Source of the DNA: Rhodococcus sp. IITR03
GTDB lineage: Bacteria > Actinomycetota > Actinomycetes > Mycobacteriales > Mycobacteriaceae
Direction of reading: 5' to 3'
Assembly (NCBI GenBank): GCA_001017865.1
Contig: LATQ01000318.1
Location: forward strand, 1 to 30,949
Length of the DNA: 30,949 bases
The first letter of the stretch is position 1; every line of letters begins with the position of its first letter. This document shows positions 1-7,596 of this stretch, piece after piece. The position numbers and the translations under genes are program-made. The notes beneath the pieces are model-generated. The model was not told the DNA's origin. It searched no databases and saw only the letters and a program-made list of their open reading frames with translations.

Positions 1-704
1 TCCGGTTCCGCGCCCGAGCCCCCCACCACCCCCGCGCTGCCGATCGCGATGTCCGCCTGCCATGCCGCCCAGCCCGATCCCTGCGGGTCGGCGTCGTTCG
101 ACAGGAAGACATGGATCCGCTCGAGCTGATACGGACGCAGGAACAACACGGCCATCGGCAACGAGGCGAGCCCGAGCGCGAACAGCGGGAACAGCGACCG
201 CAACGGGACTCTCGCCAGGATCAGCATGAGCAGCACGGTCGCCACGAGGACCACGGCGGTCGAGAGGTCGGGCTGGAGCGCCACCAGGACGATCGGCACC
301 GCCGACACGATCAGGACACCGACGAACCTGCCGAGCGTGTACCCGCCGGCCAGTATCGCGGCGGGCACCATGACCAGCGCGAGCTTGGCGATCTCGGAGG
401 GCTGCAGGGTGAACACACCGAGATCCAGCCAGCGTTGAGCGCCCTTGGTCGCGATGCCCACGAGCGGCACCGCAGCGAGCAGGACCACCGAGGCGGTGAA
501 CAGCGCCCACCCGAAACGGCCCAGAGCGGCGATCCGCATGCGCGACGTCACCCACATCGCACCGAGTCCGACGGCAGCGAGCAGGGCGTGACGCACTGCG
601 AGCGACGACATGCCCGTCGAGATCATGTTGAGCATGCCGAGAGCGACCAGTGCGACGGCCGCCGTGACGAGCCAGGGATCGGATGGGCGCCTATCCGCCG
701 TCAC
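1..704 (-). CDS. FtsW/RodA/SpoVE (SEDS) family protein, 3' end beyond the window
   Basis: SEDS proteins are polytopic membrane glycosyltransferases that polymerise lipid II during elongation or division. Read on the minus strand, the protein shows several hydrophobic segments, the family block RWLDLGVFTLQPSEIAKLAL, a later QPDLSTAVVL segment and the block YQLERIHVFLSNDADPQGSG followed by QADIAIGSAG. These are hallmark SEDS motifs. The C-terminal part lies beyond base 1. I chose GTG at 704-702 (VTADRRPSDPW), which overlaps a TGA in the upstream frame as GTGA, a common translational-coupling arrangement. The frame stays open further upstream into the neighbouring gene, so an apparent fusion exists in the sequence as given; I think a base loss caused it. 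Whether it is RodA, FtsW or a third SEDS paralogue cannot be decided. Confidence 0.85.
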   Translation of the reverse strand, partial: MTADRRPSDPWLVTAAVALVALGMLNMISTGMSSLAVRHALLAAVGLGAMWVTSRMRIAALGRFGWALFTASVVLLAAVPLVGIATKGAQRWLDLGVFTLQPSEIAKLALVMVPAAILAGGYTLGRFVGVLIVSAVPIVLVALQPDLSTAVVLVATVLLMLILARVPLRSLFPLFALGLASLPMAVLFLRPYQLERIHVFLSNDADPQGSGWAAWQADIAIGSAGVVGGSGAEP

Positions 705-2005
705 GAGAGCCCCGGGCACGCAGGCGGCATTCTCGGCGGGAACGTACAACGGCTCGGACGCGGCCGCTGCAGGGACGGTGGTGACCGCGGCGACGGCGAG
801 TGCCGATCCGGGTGGCAGGTCGACGCTTCCGATGCCGTAGGCCTCCGGGCCTCCCGGTGGCACCGGCACAGTGGTCTCCCCTCCCGGCAGTGTCACACCT
901 GTACATCGGTCGTAGACGGTCAGATTCCATGTGACCGCACCGATATTCGCCGCGGGGTCGAGCCCGACGTCGACACGGACGGTGCACGATTCTCCCGGCT
1001 CGCACGGACCGTTCGCGAAGCTCGCAGCGACCCGCGTGATCGGTCCGGCGCTTCCGGGAAGACCGGTGCCGACGGGCCCCGGCACGGCGCTCCCGGCGCG
1101 ACGTCGGGCACCGGTGGCGGTGGTGACACCGGATCGATCCGGTCGTCCATCGACGACTCCACCGGGTCGAGAAGTGTGTGCCAGCCACGATTCAGTTCCG
1201 ACCACGCCGTGGGAGCCACCCACACCAGCCCGACGAGCGCGATGATCGCGAGCAGCGCCATGACGGTCCGGCGTCGCGGTAGCCGTCGCTTCTTGCGATG
1301 CCACACCTTTCCCGCCGGCGGGCGACGGCGATTCGGGACGAAGGTCCTCTCTTCCGTCAGGCGCGGCATGTTCGTCCACTCCGCCGTACCGTCCACCGGA
1401 CGAGCAGTTCCCTTCACGACCGAGACGAGCGCGGCGATCTGGGATCGTTTCCTTTCGATCTCGGTTTCGTCGAATTCGGTTGCAGCAGCATAACGAACGC
1501 GTCTCGCCAGGCCGATGAGATCCGACGACTCGGTGATCGCCGTGTCCACTCTCTCCTCGAGCGCTTCGTTGCGGCAGTTCGTCACGATTCGGCGAAGAAG
1601 ACCGGCCGTCGCGTCGCGCACCTCGCCCCAGGATCGTGCGTTCTCGACGCAATCGATGGTGAGCTGACCGCCCTCGGACACCATCACTGCGTCGCCTCGG
1701 AGGCGGATCGGATGGTGGCCCCGGGTGTGCGCGAGTTCGAGTTGATCGACCGCATCCGTGACGAGCAGCGCGGCCTGCGCAGGAGTCAAAGTCGCTACGG
1801 CAAGCAGTCTTCCGAGTTCTACGCCGCCGCCTGCGTCGTCGTCCGTTCGCGTGGGCGGTCCGGATCGAACCTCGACGGGCTCGTAGTCTCTCGCATGGAT
1901 TCCCAAGACTGCTTCGATCATCGCACATCCCGAAAACGCCAGGCCTCCCGCAAGTGTCAGCAGACCGGAGCGGCGGGTGATTTGACCTTGAATTGCCTTT
2001 CCCAC
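701..2005 (-). CDS. Single-pass membrane protein with extracellular C-terminal domain, frameshifted
   Basis: This actinobacterial protein has no assigned function. It starts at GTG 2005 with an N-terminus ITRRSGLLTLAGG leading to a Cys (FSGC), which looks like a weak Tat/lipoprotein-like signal. Then comes a soluble region (about residues 50-200) in which the segment HPIRLRGDAVMVSEGG faintly recalls the catalytic-loop area of Ser/Thr-kinase-like folds. A basic stretch RKKRRLPRRR precedes a transmembrane helix (about 246-265), and a Pro-rich linker follows. The reading frame breaks near 1075-1095 at a GGCCC run. The other frame continues with a Cys-containing beta-rich domain (GPCEPGESCTVRVDVGLDP ... 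ENAACVPG) that reads on into the SEDS gene. The order suggests an operon with the SEDS gene and a cell-envelope role, but this is inference. Confidence 0.6.
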
Positions 2006-2124
2006 TTGACGACTCGTTACCGAAATCCATTGTGTGTCATTTGCGCAAGAGTTGCCTCGACTTTCGAACGAAACCTTGTGACACTCCCGTCCCAGAGACT
2101 GTTACCCCCGGGAACACCCACCGA

Positions 2125-2860
2125 TCACTCGCCGTCCGCATACACCGTGTCGGGACGTGCCGGGAAGTGACGCCGAGCGTCGAACGGTTCGAGCCAGACC
2201 TGCACCGTGGCGAACAGTCCGCGCTGCGGGAGCCGGAAGTCACCCAAGCGGTCCTGCTGGGTCAGTGGACCTTCCGGCCCGAGATCCACTCCATTTACGA
2301 CGGCGTGTTCGGTGTGCGCGGCCCACAGTTGCCGCGGGTTGGCCCGGAACCACTGCCCGTTCGGCAGGTGCCCACCGAGCCGCATCCGGCCGGCGCCGAG
2401 CACCGGTCCGGCGACGCGACCCATCGCGCCAGCACCGTCGGGCTGTGCCAGAGGGCGTCGGGCATCAGACTGCCCGCCGCGTTCATGAGGGTGGCGCCGG
2501 CGAGGTGGTCATCCGGAGATCCCACTCCAGTTCGCCACCGACCGTCACGTGCAGGTCGGCCGGTCCGGTCCACGCGGCGCGCACGTCGGTCTCCTCGGTG
2601 CGGCTCAGCGCGCGACCGAGATAGCGCGGGCAGCTCAGCTCGGCGGGCACGTCGCTGTAGACAGTCCACGTGCCGACCGGGTTGCGGTGCCACACGGACG
2701 TGAAGCCGTCGCCGATGCTGTTGATCGGGAATCTGCGCAGCGCGAGATAGTGGCCGCTTGCAAACGGCGCGCCGATCACGGCGTAGCCGACGAAACGCTC
2801 TCCGGAAACCCGGGGCAGTTCGCAGGACTGCTGGGCGGCTTCGTGCGGGGTGATGGTCAT
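2125..2860 (-). CDS. Conserved actinobacterial hypothetical protein, frameshifted
   Basis: I do not recognise a named family. The reconstructed protein is about 245 residues. It starts at ATG 2860 (MTITPHEAAQQ), 5 nt after a strong GAGGAGG ribosome-binding site. Its style is a soluble beta-rich protein with conserved-looking blocks: GERFVGYAVIGAPFASGHYL, SVWHRNPVGTWTVYSDV, a MNAAGSLMPDALW segment, HLPNGQWFRANPRQLW, and a C-terminal RLGDFRLPQRGLFATVQVWL. Two frame changes, near 2500 and near 2430, split it into three frames. Each frame carries sensible protein only for its own part, which is why I join them. No signal peptide or membrane helix is seen. It is divergent from the HD-GYP regulator, with about 110 nt between starts, so the two may share a control region. 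Confidence 0.55.
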
Positions 2861-2969
2861 GTCGTCCTCCTCGATTGCGGGTACTTCGATCCTGGGCTCG
2901 CCGCGTCCGCACGTCATGAGGCCGCTGCCTCATCTTTCGGACCGGGCATCGTGCGAGGACACTGATTCC

Positions 2970-4507
2970 ATGACGTCCACGGGTGACGGTCCGCGACGGG
3001 CGGAACTGGTCGCCGCGTTGTCCCTCGCCATCGATCTGGGTCTCGGGCAGCCGATGGAGCACATGCTGCGCTCGGCAGTGATCGCCACGCGCATCGCCGA
3101 CCGGATGAGGCTGACGCGACCAGCGGGATGTCGTCTTCTACGCCAACCTGGTGGCCTGGATCGGGTGCCACGCGGACTCCCATGAACTGGCACGGATGTT
3201 CGGCGACGACATCGCGTTCCGCGCGGACACGTACGCGGTGGACATGACGGGACTCCCCTTCTTCCGCATGCTGATGGGCCACAGTGGGCGGGGACTGCCG
3301 TACGCGGAGCGCTTCCTTCACGCCACGTCCTTCTTGTTCACGGCGCGCCGGCAGGTGTCCGAGCTCATCCGGTCCCACTGCGGGTCCGCGAGTGTTCTCT
3401 CCGATCGCGTCGGGCTGGACCCTCGGGTGAGCGGGATGCTGACCTTCACCTTCGAGCGCTGGGACGGCGCGGGGCTACCCACGGGCGTTCGCGGTGATGA
3501 GATTCCCGTCGAGATGCAGATCGTGCAGCTGGCCGACGTCGCGAGGTCTATGTGCGTCTCGGTGGGCCAGCGCAGGCGGTCGCTGTCGCTCGTGCGCGAA
3601 GCGGAACCCAGTTCGGTCCTCGTGTGGTGCAGGTGTTCGTCGACGACGTCGACGCCATCACGGCGGGTGTCCTCGAACATGACGCATGGTCGGCGGCGCT
3701 CGCCCAGGCGTCCGATCGTGACTACATCCTGAGCAGACCCGAACTGGACGAGATGCTGCGCGCAATGGCGGATTTCGTCGACCTGAAATGTCCTTACCTG
3801 TTGGGGCATTCGAGACGCGTGGCGGATCTGGCGGCGGCCGCGGGCCGGCATCGCGGACTTCCGGTCGCCGAGGTCGAACTCCTCTACGCGCGGGTCTCGT
3901 GCACGGACTGGGACGGATGGGTGTGCCCAATCAGATCTGGGAGAAGGTCGGTCCGCTCACCACCGCGGAATGGGAGCGGGTCCGCTTGTATCCGTATCTG
4001 ACCGGACGGATCCTCAGCCGCGTCGGAGGGTTGGAACCCGTCGTCGCCGTCGCAGTGACGCACCGCGAGCGGCTCGACGGCTCCGGATATCCCGGCGGAC
4101 TCCGAGCTGCCGACCTGGGCGTGACGGCGCGGATCCTCGCCGCCGCGGAGTCCTACCAGCGGCTACGAGAAGCTAGACCGCACCGCAAAGCATTGACGGC
4201 GGAGGCGCGGCGGCCGGATGTGCACGATGCGCAGGCCGGTCGACTCGACACCGAAGCGGTCGAGGCCGTACTGCTCGCGGCCGGGCACCCGACGAAGCGA
4301 CGCGCGCCCTGGCCTGCGGGACTGACGGGTCGCGAGGTGGAGATCCTCAGACTCGTCGCTCTGGGCTATTCGAACCGGCAGATCGCCGACGAGCTGGGCA
4401 TCGCGCACAAGACGACCCGCAACCACGTCGAGCACGTGTACACCAAGCTCGACGTCCACAACCGCACGCAGGCAGGGCTCGCCGCCATCGACCTCGGCCT
4501 GAGCTGA
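2970..4507 (+). CDS. HD-GYP domain / LuxR-type transcriptional regulator, frameshifted
   Basis: The reconstructed protein is about 513 residues with three parts. An N-terminal degenerate HD-GYP-like half ends in FERWDGAGLPTGVRGDEIP. A second HD-GYP half carries GHSRRVADLA, LGRMGVPNQIW and THRERLDGSGYPGGLR. A C-terminal LuxR-type DNA-binding domain reads LTGREVEILRLVALGYSNRQI, GIAHKTTRNHVEHVYTKL. HD-GYP domains are metal-dependent phosphohydrolases, often for cyclic dinucleotides, so this is probably a ligand-sensing transcription factor. The usual His-Asp pair reads His-Gly (LVHGLGRM), which may abolish catalysis or be a base error next to a frameshift. Frames change near 3120, 3550 and 3895; at 3895 adding one C restores YRAGLVH. 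Start ATG 2970 has GAGG upstream. It is followed by hairpins at 4513 and 4650 and lies just before the hydrolase cluster that it could conceivably control. Confidence 0.8.
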
Positions 4508-4512
4508 TTAAT

Positions 4513-4548
4513 GTGGATCTGCCCCCGCTTTCCGGGGTCGAACCCACA
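4513..4548. terminator. Hairpin after the HD-GYP/LuxR gene
   Basis: Directly downstream of the stop codon, TGTGG and CCACA arms flank an inner CCCCG-CTTTC-CGGGG stem. No T run follows, as is usual in GC-rich actinobacteria. The position makes a transcription terminator likely. Confidence 0.45.
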
Positions 4549-4649
4549 CAAATCAGTGTCCGCACCAGACGATGCGCCAGATGTATGCCGACGTACTACA
4601 GGACTGGGTACTTCCTCGCCTCCGCACGCGACGGCGCGACGAGCCGGAC

Positions 4650-4696
4650 GATCTGGTGTTCTCGACCGATATATACGCCGTCGAGAACACCGGATC
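4650..4696. terminator. Long inverted repeat between convergent genes, probable bidirectional terminator
   Basis: Two 17-bp arms (4650-4666 and 4680-4696) are complementary except for one pair, with a 13-nt A/T-rich loop CGATATATACGCC. The core arm is GGTGTTCTCGAC / GTCGAGAACACC. It sits between the plus-strand regulator ending at 4507 and the minus-strand VOC gene ending at 4717, as expected for a shared terminator. An operator or a mobile-element end is the alternative. Confidence 0.5.
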
Positions 4697-4716
4697 GGAA
4701 CGGCGTCCTCGTCCCC

Positions 4717-5081
4717 TTACCGCGGGTCGTCGGAGTGGCTGACGATATTGACGACCGTGCCGTCCGGTGCGCGCACGAAGAACCGCCGCACTCCCCACGG
4801 CTCCGTCGTCAGCGGATACACGATCTCGAACCCCCGACGCTGCGCTTCCTCGTAGGCCGCCTCCACCTCGTCGCCGACGTGGACGGAGATCGCCGAGTCC
4901 ACGGGAGCTGACTCGTCGCCGCTGACCAACTGGACGACGGCACGACCATCGGGAGTGGTGAACCGCGCGACCCACCCGAGGTTCATCTCTTCGACGCTCA
5001 GCCCAGATAGTCCGCGTAGAAACTCCGCGCCTCCCCGATGTCCGGGACGTTGATATTCGTGGTGATGCCGGTCGGACGCAT
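4717..5081 (-). CDS. VOC-superfamily (glyoxalase/bleomycin-resistance-like) protein, one frameshift
   Basis: VOC-fold proteins are small metal-binding enzymes or binding proteins. The gene starts at ATG 5081 with AAGGAG upstream and reads MRPTGITTNINVPDIGEARS then FYADYLGL, the first beta-alpha-beta unit of the fold. One missing C at about 5005 creates a false TGA. Restoring it gives YLGLSVEEMNLGWVARF, continuing into VDSAISVHVGDEVEAAYEEA and a C-terminal RRFFVRAPDGTVVNIVSH. The full length of about 121 residues fits a single-domain VOC protein. The substrate cannot be told; a glyoxalase, a dioxygenase-like protein or an antibiotic-binding protein are all possible. It precedes the hydrolase cluster on the same strand order but has no visible link to it. 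Confidence 0.8.
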
Positions 5082-5122
5082 GCGGTTCACTCCTTCGACG
5101 ATCTTGGTGGGTCAGACCCCAC

Positions 5123-6292
5123 TCAGCGGGGCTGACTCCACCGAATCGGGGCGATGGGCCATCTCGAATTCGAGTACACCACTACTCGCGCCTCGCGGGT
5201 TCGATCGCGCCAGACTCGTGTGAACACCGAGTTTCCCGTCGTCGATATCGATGCCGGCGGAGACCGGTTAGATGCGAACCACCGAGCGAGCCGGTACGAC
5301 GCCGACAGTCGCCGCGGATTGTTGTCCATGGTCAGCGGAGGTGAGTATCGGGAGTTCATGGTCACCCGGAAGACCACCGAGTCGGCCACGCGCGCGTCGC
5401 TCCCGACCGTTCGGCGACGAGGAAAGCCCCACAGTGGATTCCACGACTCGTTGACCGGACCGAGTGCCGCAGTGCAGTCCAGCAGGAGCGCGGGATAGGT
5501 CGACGCGACAACCGGATCGATCTCGACACCGTGCCTCTCTGCGTTCGACAACATCCATGCCAGGCTGATGTCGGCCAGCGAGGTCGTCGGGAAGCCACCT
5601 CCGACGTCGCAGTGCACTCCCGCAAACCAGACCTGTTCGATGGTCTGCCCGTCCGCCGCTGGACCTTCCCAGAGGGTCGGCGGGAACTGTCGACGCCGCT
5701 CGTCGAGTGACAGCGCGTGGTAGCCGGCCTTGACGTCCCGATGGAGCCGGGTGTCCAGGAAGCCGTAGTCCTTCTGGTCGAGCCGGCCGAAGAGTGCGCC
5801 CGGGATTCCGAGTGTTCCGACCGTGTCCCACACGCCGATCATCTCGATGTGCCCGTCGACCATGCGGGTTCCGCCGGAAGGTCCGACCCACTTCTTGTCT
5901 TCGGGTGTCCGGTTGCGGTAGGCGCGGAAAGCCTGCTCGACGAGGCGACCGGTGGGTCGGCGGGACGGCAGACCGCAGTAGGCGATCATTCCGCCGAGGC
6001 TCCGCGCGGTGTACGCGCCGCGGCTGAAGCCGATGAGGAAGAGACGGTCGCCTTCCTCGAAGACGTCGGCGATACGTCCGTAACCTTCCCGTACGTTCTC
6101 GATGAGGCCCCGCCCGAAGGCGCCGCCCCGCAAGCGCGAGAGCAGGTTCCCTTCCGTACCCACTCCGGGGTCGTAGATCTTGACCTGGGTGGGGGTCGAC
6201 GCGAGCGCTTCGTGGAAACGGTGCACGTTCGTGTTCGTCCGCTTCCCCGAGTTCCAGGTTCCGTCAGCGCAATAGATGATGTTCTTCGGCAT
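5123..6292 (-). CDS. DUF2235 alpha/beta hydrolase (phospholipase-like)
   Basis: This intact 389-residue protein starts with MPKNIIYCADGTWNSGKRTN, the typical DUF2235 opening. It has the nucleophile elbow GFSRG (Ser about 90) within FLIGFSRGAYTARSLGG, then GVWDTVGTLG, YHALSLDERRRQFPP and WFAGVHCDVGGG, all diagnostic of the family that includes the type VI lipase effector Tle1. Members are predicted lipases or esterases. I use ATG 6292, which has AAGGA upstream, rather than the earlier in-frame GTG/ATG at 6313. No signal peptide is present. The last 60 or so residues, after SASYRLARWF, are Arg/Ser-rich and less typical, so a 3' frame error is possible. The promoter region carries copy A of the shared GTAG-N6-ACTCGTG element. 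No type VI secretion genes are in view. Confidence 0.85.
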   Translation of the reverse strand: MPKNIIYCADGTWNSGKRTNTNVHRFHEALASTPTQVKIYDPGVGTEGNLLSRLRGGAFGRGLIENVREGYGRIADVFEEGDRLFLIGFSRGAYTARSLGGMIAYCGLPSRRPTGRLVEQAFRAYRNRTPEDKKWVGPSGGTRMVDGHIEMIGVWDTVGTLGIPGALFGRLDQKDYGFLDTRLHRDVKAGYHALSLDERRRQFPPTLWEGPAADGQTIEQVWFAGVHCDVGGGFPTTSLADISLAWMLSNAERHGVEIDPVVASTYPALLLDCTAALGPVNESWNPLWGFPRRRTVGSDARVADSVVFRVTMNSRYSPPLTMDNNPRRLSASYRLARWFASNRSPPASISTTGNSVFTRVWRDRTREARVVVYSNSRWPIAPIRWSQPR

Positions 6293-6331
6293 GTCGATTC
6301 GTCCTTGCCGCATCGGTTCGAAGCTGGTGCA

Positions 6332-6384
6332 ACGATCGTCACGCGGCAGGGTGCGACAGGCACGAGTAGTGCGCTACGCGAATG
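6332..6384 (-). promoter_or_regulatory. Shared upstream element, copy A (before DUF2235)
   Basis: On the minus strand GTAG (6377-6374), six bases and ACTCGTG (6367-6361) match copies B and C. Twenty bases further on is GACGATCGT (6340-6332), which copy C repeats as GACGATTGT at the identical distance. The element ends 68 nt before the DUF2235 start. An activator or sigma-factor recognition site is inferred. Confidence 0.55.
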
Positions 6385-6454
6385 TCGTCGCCTCATTCGG
6401 AACAGGGAGAGTGCACTTCCATCGCACGATGCATATGCGGGGGCCATCCGGATC

Positions 6455-7269
6455 TCAGAGCGAGTCGGGGCGAAGTTCCACCGCCACTTCCACCGAGTCC
6501 TCAGGGTTCGACACGTCCGCAGTGAGATGCGCCGGTCGGTACTCATCCGCGTAGATCATCAGTGCATACGGCCCTCGATAAGGTGTGTCGACGGCGAATT
6601 GCCCGTCGCGCCGGAAAGGATGGCGATGTCGGGCATCGGCCCCGGTCCCATCTCCACCATCACGCGGGCGAACGGGACCGGGACACCAGCAGACTGGACA
6701 ACTCCTCGGATCACTGCTGCACCAACGACAACCGAACCGTAAGGCAGAGACGTGCCGTTCCGTCCCGGCATCACCGTCACCGACCGTACCCACCCGCGAC
6801 TGGGGCCGGTGCCCTGAACGAAGACGCAATGGCCGGCCGTGATGACGGTACGCGGACCGATGAAGAATCCCGTGCCGGAAGCGAAAGACCCGTCCGCCAT
6901 CTGGATCAGCAGTGACGCGTGGACCCGCCAGGGGTACACCGCAGTGTCGACGATCCGGACCCGGTCGTCCGTCCCGATCACGGACTCGGGAGACGGCTGG
7001 CCTTGCTCTGCCGGACCGAAGGTCGCTTCCGCGGCGTCCGGCAATTGCCGGCGCAGCAGCTCTTCCAGTGTGGTGCCCAGGGGTTGTGGGGTTCCCGCAT
7101 AGTCGGTGAGCACCTCTACGCCGGACAAGGTCCGATCGATCACTCCCGAATCGGATCCGGTGGATGGGGGTGATTGCTCGAGTACCGTCTCGGCGGCGAC
7201 GAGATCCAGTGGCGAGGTCTCTTCCGCAGCATCGGTCACGACGACGGCACCGTTGAATGTAAGGGTCAT
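6455..7269 (-). CDS. V8-like serine protease remnant joined to a carboxypeptidase-regulatory-like domain, one frameshift
   Basis: Start ATG 7269 has GGAAGGAAG upstream. The N-terminal 115 or so residues are acidic and propeptide-like. Then the beginning of a chymotrypsin/V8-type fold appears: RVHASLLIQM, GSFASGTGFFIGPRTVITAG and HCVF, with the catalytic His in TAGHC. Instead of the rest of the protease (Asp and Ser motifs, roughly 100 residues) the chain passes through LPYGSVVVGAAV straight into a small beta-sandwich IRGVVQSAGVPVPFARVMVE ... YRGPYALMIYADEYRPAHL, like carboxypeptidase regulatory or Ig-like domains. One lost base near 6607 breaks the frame; restoring it gives SGATGQFAVDTPYRG and the stop at 6455. 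As given the protein cannot be a working protease. A binding or inhibitor role, or a real or assembly deletion, are possible. Copy B of the shared element lies upstream. Confidence 0.7.
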
Positions 7270-7343
7270 TGTTCTTCCTTCCGAATTCGACCGAGAGTGT
7301 CACTCGGACTCGTGTCGAGGATGGAAGCGGACAGCGCCGACCG

Positions 7344-7364
7344 CACGAGTGCCCTACTACGCGG
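7344..7364 (-). promoter_or_regulatory. Shared upstream element, copy B (before V8-like gene)
   Basis: On the minus strand CCGCGTAG (GTAG 7360-7357), six bases and ACTCGTG (7350-7344). The 4- and 7-base parts and the spacing are identical to copies A and C. It ends 74 nt before the start codon at 7269. The downstream GACGAT part is not conserved here. Confidence 0.5.
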
Positions 7365-7424
7365 ATTCGGGTGGCCGAGGGGTTGCCGAATCGAGTAGAG
7401 GTCGCGAGGTCGGATCCTGCTGTC

Positions 7425-7448
7425 GTACTCGGGCAATCGTCCGAGTAC
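7425..7448. repeat. Inverted repeat in divergent intergenic region
   Basis: GTACTCGG and CCGAGTAC form perfect 8-bp arms around the 8-nt spacer GCAATCGT. It lies between shared-element copies B and C in the region between two divergent hydrolase genes, so it may be a regulator site. Function is not known. Confidence 0.35.
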
Positions 7449-7490
7449 GGAATCACCGTGCTCCCGTGTGCGGGTGGCGTCGCCAGTCAT

Positions 7491-7541
7491 TTCGGGTAGC
7501 GCCCTACTCGTGTAGTCCCCAGGAATCACCGCGACGATTGT
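7491..7541 (+). promoter_or_regulatory. Shared upstream element, copy C (before protease-nuclease gene)
   Basis: GTAG (7496-7499), spacer CGCCCT and ACTCGTG (7506-7512), followed exactly 20 nt later by GACGATTGT (7533-7541), parallel copy A almost base for base. The element ends 84 nt before the start codon at 7597. Confidence 0.55.
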
Positions 7542-7596
7542 GGCGTGCCGACGGCGCCACCCTCCATTTCAGCGCCGTGTTGAAAGGGGATTCAGG

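Noticed and set aside
111..1493. Long plus-strand open frame (460 codons) at the left edge
   Set aside because: It is Arg/Gly/Asp/His-rich low-complexity translation and lies antisense to a clearly recognisable SEDS protein and its upstream neighbour.
4511..4550. tRNA T-arm-like string (GGGTTCGACCCC on the minus strand)
   Set aside because: It is better explained as a terminator hairpin after the regulator gene; no cloverleaf can be built.
4572..4742. Short plus-strand frame MRQMYADVLQDWVLPRLRTR...
   Set aside because: It is 56 codons with a protein-like start, but it spans the strong inverted repeat at 4650-4696, overlaps the VOC gene end and has no ribosome-binding site. Left undecided and not annotated.
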